From positions 4,851,564 to 4,915,563 of the forward strand of contig SSBO01000012.1 in the NCBI GenBank assembly GCA_005281725.1: a DNA stretch of 64,000 nucleotides, read 5' to 3'. The stretch comes from Wuchereria bancrofti (Eukaryota; Nematoda; Chromadorea; Rhabditida; Onchocercidae). A model generated the notes under the pieces. That model was not told the origin of the DNA and made no database searches. It saw only the letters and a program-made list of their open reading frames with translations. A program made the position numbers and the translations under genes. Positions 27,457 through 40,680 of the stretch are shown piece after piece (position 1 is the first letter of the stretch; each line of letters opens with the position of its first letter).

Positions 27457-30400
27457 ATGATGACACTTGTACTTGATGGAATAGCACCTGAACGGACGCT
27501 GGTCCTATTGAAATTAGAAGATGCTCGTGATCTTCATCAAGCACTGCGGGCACTCGATTTTCGAGAGGTGATACTATTGGTTGTTATAAAACTGATAGTG
27601 TATGTGCAGGCAGTGTATTTGTGAAATTCAAGATCGTTCAAACTTTCAGTGCAACGTCTTCGGGTTGTTGAACCATACGAAATCCTCTGTATTCCTTTAT
27701 CCTATCTTCACTAACTGTTTTTCACGTTCGTGGGCCGTGTAGATGGCGTAGTTTTGAAGAGGAGAGTTTGAATTTTTTCCTGGGAAATCAGTCGATAAGG
27801 CTTGATGAGAATAGTTATGAACATCTCCGGTCCAGGTTAATGTATTGTCAACTGAAGCCATAGCCGTGTTGGCAAACTGTCCTTCCTCTCAATTCCCATA
27901 AAATATCCTTTTTTATCAGCATATCCGCTGCAAATACCGTATCATTCATGGATATATACATATATAGTACTGAAGATTTTTACAGTTGTTCACGCCCCTA
28001 GTCACTTAACCTTTCTCCCCTTGCAATGAAAAGGTGCCATAACAAACCGACATCCTCACACTTTTTCACTGATATGTGAATAAGGTGGAGAATAAAGTGA
28101 TACTTCATATTTCACTTCATTTTTTTCCCCTTTTATGTTAAAGTGTAGTCTTTAAATCTTCCCAGTTATTATGTTCTGAGGTTGGTTTTAGCAATTTGAC
28201 AGTGAAAGTCTTTTTACAGTTTTTATTCATGTCCCCAACACTTAATCTTTTTCTCATTTTGACGAGTTCTTGTCTTCACTGACGACTTTCTATCTCATGT
28301 GGAAAGCTGTATTTTATACATTATAAAACATTTACCGATTACTTTCATGCCAACTTACTCGGTGTCCACTTCTTTCAAACTTCACTTCATTACATGATAT
28401 GTCAGTAGTTTCTTTCTGTGCACTTTCAAATTTGTATTTGCGAATCTAGGTAAGTGACTTCAACCACTATAGTTGTTAAAGTGCTTATTGGGTTTCGTAT
28501 GAGGGAATATACTTATGAGGAATATACCATACCCATGTTATCTCCAGCAGTCATTGTTACCAATAATTGTTCCAAAAATTGTGGAACTGTTATCGCCGAT
28601 TTTTGCCGCTTTCTCTCGTTCAGTAAACTGGTCTAATTGTATTCAGTTTGGCGCTGCCTTTCCCATTTTTAAATCCTAAGCACAAAAGTTTTAGTACTTT
28701 TTTTATAACTGCGAGAACCACTGCATTTCTGTTTGAAATTACACAACCGTTTCTCGGGTTGGAATGGATATTCTAAGATGTCTGAGTATGCGAGCGTTAT
28801 CTCTCAGGAAATATTCGTCCTTTACCTTCTATAAACTCCATGCGTTTGATTTTCTCTTATGCGCTCAATATTTGCTTGTTCGCCTGTATTCCTATCTGCA
28901 CAACCTCCGCTTAAGATTCCCTTCATCACTATTGATTTCGTTACAGGACTCCAAATATAATTACTGTCATTTGCCGTGAGAAGACGTACGCCGGATAATT
29001 TCTGGAGTTCTAATGTGTTTGACGAGAAAAAGTACAACAATTCGTGGGAAGCGAAATTTTTGGGAATTTAAAAAACTTTTGTTTCTTGAAATAGTTCTCA
29101 CTCTCACCGAAATCTTTATAAAACGTCTCCATCACGATCAGCTCCATCTTTTGATGCGTTTGTGAATAGAGCTAAATAAATAGTCAGTCGGTTATTTATC
29201 TCTTAATAACTTCTGTAGGAGTCCACAGAATTGAGAATATATGCCTTCATGGTTTATTCCTATCGGTAAGCATAACGAAATTGTACAGATTAGGCAGAAA
29301 TACATCGAAGAATTCACGCATAGCTGTTGGGAAGATCTGTTGTTACCTTAAATTGTTCTTTTGGTTTGCTACACTGTGATTTCATTAAAATAAATTGACT
29401 TAAGCAGAATTAATCTGCCAATAAAAATATCGATAGTGTTTCCTTTCATCGCCTTTGTATTAGCCTTGTTGTGTTGGAACTTCTGATTGTGTTAAAAATG
29501 TAGATTGCATTTTTAACAGCTTTTCTTGAGTCTTTTCAAAAAGATCGGCAATGCAGTTAATTGTTTCACCCATTTATTAGTTGTTACACAAAAGCTGAAA
29601 ATTCAGGATTATTTCTATAAAGTTAAGATTCTTTTAGAATTGTGTTATCGATATTAGCAAAAATGGTTTACGAATTGTCGTGGATGACCAGAATTGTGTT
29701 CAAGGAATCGCTTACTTTAAAAGCGATTTATTTGCGGAGTTTATTCTAAATGAAGATGTTGTAACGTTTCGCATTCCTCTCTGTATTTTTATGGTTATTT
29801 TTGTCCACTTCACGACTTACTTTTCCTTTCTGTTACGTTTTTCTATTTTCATCGCTTTTCTACGAATTATCAATTTGCGACAGATATGTAAGAAGTGCAA
29901 AATATCGAGTTACTACGGTATAAATACTCTCCCCTTTTTTATTTGTAGGAATGCCTGAGCGCTTTCGGTGCTGGAGTCAGTACAGTTCTGAAAATGACTT
30001 ACGATGGTTACGGTGAACCTCTCAAAGTCATGCTTGAAAAGGATGAAATTGTTGCAAAATGCTTGATCAAAACACAGAATCCAGACGTAGTAAGTTATTT
30101 CCAGTTCTTCCGATGAATTTATTAAACTAAAACAAAGAATGAAAGATATTTCTGATGTTAGCATGTGAATCAATTTAGGTACTTGATTTTGATTTCAATC
30201 CTGCCAAAGTTGCTGCAAAAGTTATAATGAAGCCATGGATGCTAAAAGAAACATTTCATGAGCTTGATCAGAGCAGCCCAAGTGTTGGTTTCAGAGTTGA
30301 CCAGTTTTCATTGAGTGTAATCACGAAAGGAGATCTGGGTAAAATCAAGGTTCATTTTACACTTAGGTATCATATGTAGATCTGTTTTGTAATGCACATC

Positions 30401-31034
30401 TTGCAACACTACGGTAGTTTTTCGATACTTGAAGCTACCGGTCGCGAGTGTCCGACTTCTTGTGACATATTTTCCATTACGTTTAGTTATCGAAGTACGT
30501 TGAGCCCACACTTATTTGCAGACGAAGTTTCCACATTATTCTGAGCAAATCGAACTGTTGGAATGTAAGCAAAATGTCGAGTTTATCTATAGACTGAGTC
30601 TGGTAAAGCGAATGACTCCTTCGTTAGACATCTGCAGTAAGGTGAAGATATTTTGGTATAAGGGTATGGTCATTTAACTTTCTATAAAAACTGACTCGAT
30701 AAATTTCGTGAAAAGATATTTTATTGCATGACTTCTTTCAGTTGTCTCTTCGTATTGATCACCGAGGCATACTGTCTATACAATTCGTGGTGGAACATAG
30801 TGGAAACAGCCATATCTTTCTTGAATTCTTTGTAAGTTTGTTTTCATTATATTCCATGCAAAAAACTATCAGAATGTCTGGAGATTGCAAAACAGATATA
30901 GCTTAGCAACGATTTTTAAAAGAAGTGATGTAGCCGAATTGATTAATTCCTTAATGCTAGAAGTCAGCTGCTTTACTTTTCAGTGTATACCTGATATCCC
31001 TACATCGGAAGAAGAAAATATCTCCATGGATTAA
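27457..31034 (+). CDS. mrt-2: Checkpoint clamp subunit RAD1 (MRT-2 orthologue)
   Basis: Seven exons: 27457-27567, 29638-29793, 29949-30089, 30179-30349, 30522-30641, 30742-30831, 30984-31034, every one a multiple of three and all introns in phase 0. The product has 279 residues, against 282 in human RAD1. Family blocks follow in order: LEDARDLHQALRALDF, NGLRIVVDDQNCVQGIAYF, FAEFILNEDVVTFRIPL, ECLSAFGAG, SLVKRMTPSLDICSK, VSLRI-like LSLRIDHRGILSIQF and an acidic tail PTSEEENISMD. RAD1 joins HUS1 and RAD9 in a PCNA-like ring loaded at damaged DNA to activate ATR signalling; in C. elegans the orthologue mrt-2 is also needed for telomere replication. A second ATG follows directly (27460). Intron 1 is about 2.1 kb while the others are 85-190 bp. 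The end of exon 4 could also lie a little later, but 30349 keeps phase and length. Confidence 0.95.
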
Positions 31035-31281
31035 TGCTGCAATTTATTTGGATTATGATCGCTTTGGAAGGAACTCAATGATTGCTACAATTTTTTTGTT
31101 GCTTAAAACATAGCAAACCGGTAGTTTGAGTTCCATGGAAACAAGTTATATATTTTTTGCAATTGAGCCTTCTTAAACATAATGTTATGATTAGGAAAAC
31201 AGTGAGGGAAGCTATATTCTAACAGTTAATTTGTTCAAAGATTTCGGGTCAAAGTTCTTTTGGCTTCTTAATCTTGGCTTT

Positions 31282-31287
31282 AATAAA
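31282..31287 (+). terminator. Poly(A) signal, probably for RAD1
   Basis: AATAAA about 250 bp after the RAD1 stop codon and 16 bp before the end of the opposing protease CDS. It is the only perfect hexamer on this strand in the short gap. Confidence 0.4.
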
Positions 31288-31302
31288 TGATAAGTGTTTC
31301 AT

Positions 31303-34300
31303 TTATTCGGAAAATTTATCATATTCATCGGTACATGTTTTACATGACCGTTGACAGTTTTCCATCATAAAACTGGAAAACAATCCTTTGCAGAATCCAA
31401 CATTTTTCCAATGAATGCAGAAACGTTTCCTATCACTGCACAGTTTTTGCGTAGAAGATACTTCAGCAGGATTTATTTTTGAACTGATTAGCTTTCTCCA
31501 TGCAGTTCCAAACGACTGTTTCAATCTGTGATTTTCAAATCTCAATTTTTGTACACATTCAGCGAACGCTAAAGATTCGAGTGAACCTCACGAAAGACTA
31601 AAAGATTATAAGTTAATTAATAAGCCTTCACAGAAATCCATGAAGAACACATTCAGCGAACGCTAAAGATTCGAGTGAACCTCACGAAAGACTAAAAGAT
31701 TATAAGTTAATTAATAAGCCTTCACAGAAATCCATGAAGATATGTACTGTATGTACTGTCAGCGACCGGAAAGTCCTGGTTAGATATATGCTACATGGAG
31801 AGGTAGAAACTAGGGAATCAATGAATTGAAGAAGAATAAAAATGTCTTCTTCTTACCACAAACCTACCTGCTGAACTTCCTTGTTGTTGCCTCTGTTGTT
31901 GTAATTGTTACAGCTGTAGTTGGTAATTTTGTTGTTGCCGCTGTTTTATTGCTTAACATTTCTATTGATTTGCAAAAACCACATGATTTTGAACAGAAAG
32001 CCTGCATAAATGCATTCGAAATTGTACAATGGCCATTTTGTAGAAGTGTAAAACAATCTAGTCGTTGGTCTACACATGGCTGAACTGAAATCTTCTGGAT
32101 TAGACACATTAAATTAGCTGGGATGTACAGTCAGCTAGTTCCGTTATTATTTAAGGATATAGTGAGCCCATGTAAGAAGATTTCAATGTATTGTCAATTA
32201 TCATACCTGTGGAATTGCTGCACATGCCGCAGCTCTTTGAGCAGTAGTGCTTCATCCATCGCGGATTACCTATACACCATCCTGAACAGTAAGAATGGAG
32301 TATCATGAAAAATTATATATCAGAAATAGTATGCCAACTGATGCGCAAAGGGAGAATGCTAGTTGTGGACCTACTGAAGAATGTACAGCGACAAGTAGAA
32401 ACCAGAACTGGTTAAATTATTCCAGTACTAACGCCGTAGATTAAAACATTTTTAAAGGCCCTATCATTACTGAGTGAAATCTTCCAAGTGATAGAAGTTC
32501 CTAATTGACATTGAAGTGAGTGACTTCAGGCTTTAGGAATTTATAACTCACAGAATTACCGGAAGTAACGAGTTCGTCGCAATCTGGACGAATGTTTTTA
32601 CAAGATTCAGTGATTATCACGTGTATGGATCCATTTGTGGGTTCCTGACTGATTTCAGATGCTGTAGTCACTACTACTCTCTGTGTTTCAGTTACACCTG
32701 GAACTAATAGAACTGGGGGTTCACTGTTTCAGATATTAGTATTATGCACAATTTTTAATTTAAATCTTAAATTTTATGCTGAAGTCTTGATACAATCCTC
32801 ATTCTATCATCCACATCAGACTTCCTTCTCTGGCCTCTTTAGTACTATAGAGTCAATATCTGTAAGAAAAAGATAAAAAATTTCAAATATTTACGGAATG
32901 AACAGTTGTAAAGTTTATTGATTTTGAATATATCGAACGTGCTGAAATGCAATCGCTGACCAATAGAAACGGGAATTTTCGGCACTAACGTTGGCTGACC
33001 ATTGCGACTAAATGCTTGAGGCCCGTAATGCATAATCGAGTCGTAATCATAGTCAGCACCGAGTGAATCGACCATGCCGTGATCGTATTTTTCAAATTGC
33101 CCTGCAAATGTGATGGCGTTGAAGGAAAATGGTAATAATGAACAGAAAAATCTTAAAAGAATAGGTTAAAACAATGGAATTGGAACTAGTGTCACTATAT
33201 TTGTACAAGAACAGTCAGTTGAAATATACTACCAAAAGAACTAACCCTGCATTCCAGGTTGTATATTTCCCCAGAGCACTGTTATGTGTTTATCTCGATC
33301 GGTTCTGGACTGTTCATGGAAAAACCCAACCGCGTGCATCAGTTCATGCATTATGATGCCCTTTTGTATGCACCCCGTACCCAGCGATACCGTTTGTTTA
33401 CCTCCTAATAGTAAAATCAGTAGATTTAGGAAAACTCTGTTCAAAGTACTTAAATTTTTGATGTAAGGAAAATGTTTTAAATTCATTTCATGCCTTGTAC
33501 TTCGACGACATCTGCTTTATTGCATGATTGTAGGCGAAATTTTAAGTTATATCGGAACATCATATGCGATGAAAATGTGAGACAAATACTTAAAACAAGA
33601 ATTCAAAAAAAATAGTAAGAAAAGGTATTTACCAGTTTTTCCGACCATTGAATAACATCCTCGATCGGGTACTATGTAGATATAATCATAATCTTTAACA
33701 GATCGTGGTACCCAACGAACACATGTACGTTTCATATACTCCTCCATTGCAGCTGCTATTACTGAACGACTGCAAACTACCACCATACATGCATTAGCAC
33801 ATCAGATCTCATCTTTATTATTAATCGTTGTGCATAGAATTCAAGATGATATTCTGTGTGCTAAATCTAATTTCATAAGGGATGGAATTCCCTTTTACAC
33901 GATTTTCATATGCTTCGGATAGAAAGAGCACATAAAGTAAACGTTCTTCAAAGCATTCTGAAATAATTCCAGCATATCCCAAATCAGTTTGTTGCATCAA
34001 AGATGTATAGGTGTTAATTGGGGAATAGCATCAGTTCTGGAAAAATCTCATCCGACGAATTGTTAAAATTCTTATTCCTGATTAAAAATTAAGTGCAAGT
34101 AATTTTAGCACTTTCCAATAATTAATTTTTAAAAGTAATGAGAACTGTTACCTATATGGACTGTATTGACTACTTATAGCATATGGTATTCGGGGACTAG
34201 GCCACAATTGGTGTCGATTTCGTATTGCATTATACAGTACATTGTTTTGTGAATTTGTATCGTCGTTATCAACATTTGGATAGATCTGAAGATATGGTGA

Positions 34301-35093
34301 CGATGACAAATTGAATAATGTGCAAAGAGTATAGTGTCATATCGTTTATATTATCCAATGGGCATTGGGCACTGCAAAGCTGCACTTAATTTTCAAAATC
34401 GAAGGACATGTAATGAAATATTCACTCAGGAACAATGACCTTTTAAAAACATATACTATATTTCTGAGTTATGGTTAAAATTTGAACAAAAAATACTATG
34501 CTAGAAAAGTCACAAGACTGAATTAGCGACGCAAATGTTTCCAAACAAAAGTTCAAAAATTGCAGTGCTGAACCGCTCGAAAAATGAGCTTACATTTGCC
34601 AAATCAATGACATTTATATCCATGTCACCCTCAAATTTGTCGGTGTTATAAAGGACCCAGTCGTCACTATTTTGCCGGTGATCATCAAGCTCTGAAGCCA
34701 TTACGAAGTCAGTCGGCATTAGGAATGTCTCATAATCAGCCTTCCGCCGATCGAAATACTATAATTGAAGTCTTTGTTTTATAACGGTCTAGAACAATAG
34801 CAAAAAGCAACAGCTGAAACTGTATTTGTTCAAAATTCGTTAAAATAAAATTTCACTCGCTAAAAAAAAAACTAAGTGTGTTACATGCAGTATTAAATTT
34901 TATATAGGGAAATGTATAATGCTTTTTATACAAATATTTTCCGTTTAATGACGTTTGTGAAACTGACTTCATAGTGGCTAAAGCGTTCATTATGGCCAAC
35001 CTTTAAATCATCCACATCATTCATTGCAGTTACAGCTGTGTGTAAAATTGACTCATGTACGATGACATATAAACTAATTTTTAGAAAAATCAT
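31303..35093 (-). CDS. Secreted astacin metalloprotease with three ShKT domains (NAS family)
   Basis: Ten exons: 35001-35093, 34594-34758, 34152-34285, 33633-33769, 33246-33404, 32895-33101, 32560-32712, 32207-32281, 31868-32084, 31303-31525; total 1563 nt, 520 residues, all phases agreeing. Residues 1-23 form a signal peptide ([20 protein letters not shown]). A propeptide of about 90 residues follows. The catalytic domain starts near [16 protein letters not shown]; the zinc motif [12 protein letters not shown] is at about 196-207 and the Met-turn SIMHY at about 251-255, so the enzyme should be active. Three six-cysteine ShKT domains follow, beginning near residue 336, separated by Thr-rich linkers (such as [18 protein letters not shown]). 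NAS proteases of this type process extracellular matrix, cuticle or signalling proteins; the exact orthologue is unclear. The gene is convergent with RAD1, 268 bp between stop codons. Confidence 0.93.
31553..31740. repeat. Perfect 94-bp tandem duplication
   Basis: Two adjacent copies, 31553-31646 and 31647-31740, each beginning ACACATTCAGCG and ending CCATGAAGA; I compared them base by base and found no difference. They lie in the last intron of the astacin gene, 28 bp upstream (in gene direction) of the exon for the third ShKT domain. Confidence 0.97.
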
Positions 35094-37411
35094 AGGTTTA
35101 CGCTTCGCTGCAAATATTATTGATATACTTTCAATGAAACATTCCTGCAGTAGTTGTACGGAATAATGTGAAAATATTCTTCGCAATTAAACCGCATGAC
35201 AATGTTAGCCGCTATCCATGTAAAAGTGATGAAATTGTAGCAACTGCAGTGCAGCATATCTCATATTCTTCTATTCACTTGTGAGTGCTATTTATTATTC
35301 TATCCACTGTTTTATCAGAAATTAAAAAAATTTATTACAGATGTGCAAAGTAAAAAAAGGTTACGCGGGAGTTTACCAAACTGTTTGGTGTAGTTTTAAG
35401 TTTCTTATTTTTTGGAAACTTTTAAAAGAACTCTTATTTTTTTGTTTTTAACTCCTCATATAAGATTAATAATATAAAAATTTGACCAAAATAAACATTG
35501 CTGAATTTCCATTTTTGATTAAAAAACATTATGTTTCTGGATTTCCTTTTTTTATTTACGTAAGAATGAGAGGCTCAAATCAAGTAAACTAAAAAAGTTT
35601 CTAAGCAGAAGCAAAACTCGTACATCAAGTTAAAGTGGACTTAAAATAAAAAGTTCATTTTTCATTATGAAAACGGCCCTGCTCCTTCACTTCATATACA
35701 TTTTCATTTGCTTTGAATGAAAGATGTACAACTGATTTAGTAAGTAACTATAAATGATGTCGCCAAATTTAAGTAAAACGTTTGAGGAACAGAAAAGAAG
35801 TTGTTGGGAATATACAGTCAGGTGTTCGAAGAGATGGTTGCGGTCGGTTACCAATGTCGACAATACAGATATCGAGCTTCTCTTTACATTGAAAGTAAAT
35901 AAAACTAATAGTGTAAGATGTGGAGATCGTGTTAACCCAAGGAAAACCAGCAATTTGTATCGTGCAATAGACAACACAGATCACCAAACATTCAAATCCT
36001 ACATAGGGTGGATACTTCTTATCTAATATTGCACGCGAAGCGCTTCAAAACCAGTACCGGCCATTGCAAACTACCCAACAGCTTCTGACCCACTGAATTT
36101 GAATTCAGAAACTTTTTTTTTTCAAATTCAGAAATCAGAAAGCCCAGCTTTAATTACTAACTCTTTGTAGCATCCACAGTTAGAAAAATGAGATTAAGAA
36201 AGCGGTACAAGACTTCGTGTGCGCTTACTTCACTTGCAGACCTTAAATCAATATAGCCAACCAAAAAATCAAATCTAGACTTGTAGCGCATCACAGCAAT
36301 GTAGAAATAACAAAATAGGTGACCAGATATGAAAATCCCTACCAGTAACGATTACACGCCTTTTATACAGGGCGTATAATATAATTTCGATGGTATGACC
36401 TTCGCAACAATCAGTTTTGGTAGATCTATTTCCAGCATTGTTATTTGAAAGGAGTATAACTGTATTGATATTCTAATCACCCTTCAATTTTTCAAATATA
36501 TTTAGCAAACCCGCACAACGTAATACAGATCAAAAGTGTTTATAAAATGTATGCATTTCCTCACTGTAAGAAAGCAAGATTTGTCCACATAGTTTTTATT
36601 TTTCTATTTATCTTACTCGAGCATTGCGAACTGCATGGAAAAACAAAGTTACCACATAACTACAAATTATATAAACCTCATCTGTAAGCTTCTCAAAGCC
36701 ATAAAAATAAAGTAATTGGAAAAAAAAATCCTTATACAGTCAGAACCTCATACAAATATTATAAGTTATATCACAATGACATGAAGCAATCTGATGTCAC
36801 ATGCTACAAAGAAAATAACTGAAGTACAGCAGCAATAAATTATATTACAACAAAAAATATAAACAGCAATAACACAACAATTCCGCTGTTTTCGAAATCA
36901 ACAATTTCAAACCTGGATGATTCTTAATTCCCATAATTGCAGAAGGCAAATTTTTAATCAGCTGTAAAACACAATCGTTCAGACCAGCATATAGACATAA
37001 TAGTGAAAGTGACACATACTCTTTCCCAATAATAATTCATTCATTTGATTAAATCAACCAATATCCAAAACATAACCTGCTTTAAACTAAGATAAAACTG
37101 CTCCCTAACTTTCCTGAAGATAAACAACTGCTGAATATATTTGCTAAGCATTAACAAGAAGTTTTGAAATAACAGTCTCAAATTTTAATTCCTCATAATA
37201 CTACAGAAGTTGACGCAATAAGAGCGGCAATTCTAATCAGAAATTTTATGGTTTTAGCTGATCTATATATCATTGAACATTTTTTTTTGCAAAAATTTCT
37301 TTACCGTTCGTATTTTCATGTCATAGAACATAAAAAACCTGTCAAGAAAGACATTTTCGAAACCTTTCGGTTACAGCAATAATAATGTAGATTGCAATAC
37401 CCATATGAAAT
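35094..37411. other. Intergenic region, no gene supported
   Basis: Between the astacin gene start and the end of the TRAP-beta gene. An open frame of 90 codons at 35754-36026 on the plus strand has a fairly natural amino-acid mix, but it is overlapped by open frames on the other strand and shows no known motif. The rest is AT-rich and without signal that I can read. The astacin promoter should be just right of 35093. Confidence 0.45.
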
Positions 37412-38538
37412 TCATTTGCTTTTCTTCAACGGAGCCTCCTGATCATACCTCGACTTACTGCTGTACCATAGTACAAACGGAATAACTGTTGATGGTGCAA
37501 CCAACATCAAAAATACCAACCATACACCCACTTTTGCCGAAAACTTCCGATCATAATCTTTTCTTCGATAAATATATCCTGAAGATATTGTTCAGTTCTA
37601 AAAAATCAAGTTTCACTTTCCGAAATGTGCATTATGCACTATTGTATTTTAATTCCACCTCATCCGTACTGAGTGTACCATCGTTGCAGTAAGCATATAT
37701 ACGAATCTCTGTACTACCTCACGAAACAAAAATATCAAAATATGGCATCATTCATTAAATAAAAATAAAAAGACCTTCTCCTGGAGCAGTTGTATAGCTG
37801 ACGCGCACTTCCTTAGCATCTTCAGTTGGATAGTAAGTTATTTGAGCGGATGAATAATTAAATGCACCAACAGCTCGTGGACGCACTACTACTGAATGTG
37901 AAACATTATTGCCCGGACCTATTCTTTCCCAACGTACCTCAAATTTAAAGTTTTTTACATATCAGCAGCTTTATTATAACAATATTATAATCAAAACTTA
38001 GAGATATTTAAAACTATTGAAAATGTTTGCGCACTAAACAAACCCGATGCAGAGTGAAATTACCTGCAAGAGACCTTGTATAACATCAAAAGCTTGCGTA
38101 GGGAAACCATCTCGATCATCTAATGCTACACGTAAAGCAGCCTGAAAAACTTATTCAACAAGCATACTCCTATCACTCAGTGCTTCTATTAACTATATCT
38201 TTTGGATTTATTTAAATATAACAACAGTTTCACAAGGCGAAACAGATGTTCGTCAAGTATCCATAAAACGATGAACGGTACTTGACCTTTGCATCCATTT
38301 CTTGTTGGGATCTGGTTAACAGTAATAATAAAAAACGTCCATTCACTATAATATCCATTCTCACCTTGTCACCGACGTTGTATAGACGATAATCAATAAC
38401 ATAATCCATCCCTTCAACTGCATATTGTGATAGTGTAAATTTTGATGCAACAATATGTGCTGAGTCATTCATATCTGTATCTTCTCCATATACGATACTT
38501 ACATACAACATTAAAAGTGCTGGCAATTTCCACCTCAT
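37412..38538 (-). CDS. trap-2: Translocon-associated protein subunit beta (TRAP-beta/SSR2)
   Basis: Four exons: 38365-38538, 38064-38141, 37775-37937, 37412-37578; 582 nt, 193 residues. An N-terminal signal peptide (MRWKLPALLMLYVSIVYG) is followed by the conserved block SQYAVEGMDYVIDYRLYNVG, then LDDRDGFPTQAFDVIQGLL, NNVSHSVVVRPRAVGAFNYSS with N-glycosylation sites, and a single C-terminal membrane helix (VGVWLVFLMLVAPSTVIPF) ending in a short cytosolic tail with KKSK, as in human SSR2. TRAP-beta is one of the four ER membrane subunits that sit beside Sec61 and help insert secretory proteins. Start: the ATG lies immediately after an acceptor-like TTTCAG. Confidence 0.95.
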
Positions 38539-38545
38539 CTGAAAG
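38539..38545 (-). promoter_or_regulatory. Candidate trans-splice acceptor abutting the TRAP-beta ATG
   Basis: On the minus strand GCTTTCAG runs straight into ATGAGG, so that the spliced leader would be joined with no intervening 5' UTR base. No upstream coding exon is required because the signal peptide is complete. Confidence 0.5.
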
Positions 38546-40680
38546 CACTGATAATCATATATAAAAACAAACTCACTTCAAAACCAAAATACGTGCATTT
38601 TCACATCATCTGAAGGGATTTGCAGGAAATGGAACTAAAGTCAAAAACCCTTAAAGTATGAAAGTTATAAAGTGAATATATTCTATGAAGCTTCAAGTCA
38701 GACAACAGAACAACACATATAGGTATTTCGACCAATGAATGATGAGTAATCGGACCACAGATCACCGCCACTGTAAGCCTTGACCGAAAAGGGAGAAGGA
38801 CCACATTTAAGTCTCACTTATTCGAATGAAAAATTTTGCTATACAATCGCATAATAAAATTTCCCAATGTTTTAATAGTTCACTTGGCAAATCCACTAGA
38901 ATCTCTCGAAAATTTATCGAAGAATCATACTATAATTAATAAAACTTCAACCATACATATATACCACTTTCATTAAGGGACACAGATCCAAACCACCGAA
39001 CGGACGGCATTTCCTTCCAGTACCCTGTCACCACACCCACACCAGCAACACCATCCTCTACATACCCGCCTCATCTTGCATTCATGTGACGTCGACAGTC
39101 TCCGACGTCTCCTCCTCTTCCTCCTCCACTCGCAGTATATTTATGAAGAATTTAGCGAAATGCGCATATGAGCTGCACAAACTGCAACTACGATATGCAA
39201 TTATGACGACTCAAGGAAACGCTAGATTTGAGGTGCCATTCGCTCACTCCCATCCGGGATGCTTGGACCACTCGGATTGGGAAAGGCAGGCATCAGCTTA
39301 GCTTAAAATTACCTGAATCATCACTTACTACCGTCTCAATGCGAAATATGATTACTACTAGTTTTTGGTGAGTTGCGCACCTTCTTCAGTTTGATGAGAA
39401 TCGAACAACGATGCGACATTGCTAAAATTCACATGATCGGAATGATATGCACCACCCGTTTCTGTAACGGATAACTGACAGTAGCTGGTTACATCGTTAA
39501 CGCTCACACAGAAACTGAGACTGGAAGGGAAATGAGAGATGTGGCGCACAGAGAGCGAGGATATTTGGGAGGGAATAAAAAACCAACGAAAATAATGATG
39601 AGAATATGAAGTAGAAGCTAGATTGCAAGTTAATTGTTGACTTCGCTACAGAAAATAAGTCGAATCTATATATTTAATAACTGATAGACATCATGGATTC
39701 CACCACATCCATATGAAATGAGTGGACGAACGAATGTATAAAACCAGTGAAGGTAATAAGTTAATGTTGTTACAAAAGATCCGTGCCACACGGCCTAGAG
39801 ATTATGGAGTAAATGAGAAACGTTGATAACTGAAAGCTTGTCTTAATGTCTTTTTTTTGAGGAAACCAGTTCACAGTTTATACCATAACATAGTCATGTC
39901 GAAGTCTTCGTTTTAAATGGCGCTTGTTTAATATCACTTTGTTTGCTTTTATGTTATCTTCATTTTACCCTCTTTTCCAATACTTTGTTCTGCTTCAGTT
40001 TAATTTTCGTTAGTCCTGCTTTCTCGAACAACCTCCCACAATGATGGAGTGAGCCTAGAGGAGTACTTTTAATAGCAAACAACTAATAAATAGCACCAAC
40101 ACCATAGTGCCATAAACTATGCATTTTTAAAATGAGATACAATTAAATGATCTGTTACAGCCACAATTTACAGTAAAGCAAATCCTTGCAAGATAAGTCT
40201 GCCGTAGCATAGCTATATTAAATAACACAGTACATTAATTCTAATTTTCAAGTCACTTTAATGAAAGATTCAATTTCGTCAAATTTTCCCTTGAAATAGT
40301 ATCGTAGGATTCATAAATTTTCTAGAGATTTTGGATAATCATGAAGCTTTCGAATGTAACGACAACAAATATATGAAAGGCACATCCATATCAAGCTGCA
40401 CTAAAATCTATTAAAATATATCAGCGCAAGAAAAAAAATACCAGCGCAGCATATTATATCAACGTATAGACTTTCCGACTTCCCAAACACAGAACCTATT
40501 AACATAACTATAAAAATCTAAACATTTACTTGCTAAATATGTCGTAACGTTTATCAGTAATTGACAAGATCTACTGGATTTTTAATTATTTTTGTCTGTA
40601 AAAACTACAAATACATATTTCCAAAATAAATTAGAAAAAACTACGATGTTCATCAAGCTTTCGGAGGAATATCACAAGTG
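38546..40680. other. Intergenic region with a GC-richer patch
   Basis: Between two minus-strand genes. 38985-39300 is richer in C and G, begins with CA-rich short repeats and has an open plus-strand frame at 39086-39301 (71 codons) starting with a serine run. I recognise no domain and no splice partners; it could be a small gene, part of a longer one or promoter sequence for TRAP-beta. The remainder (39400-40680) shows nothing. Confidence 0.4.
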
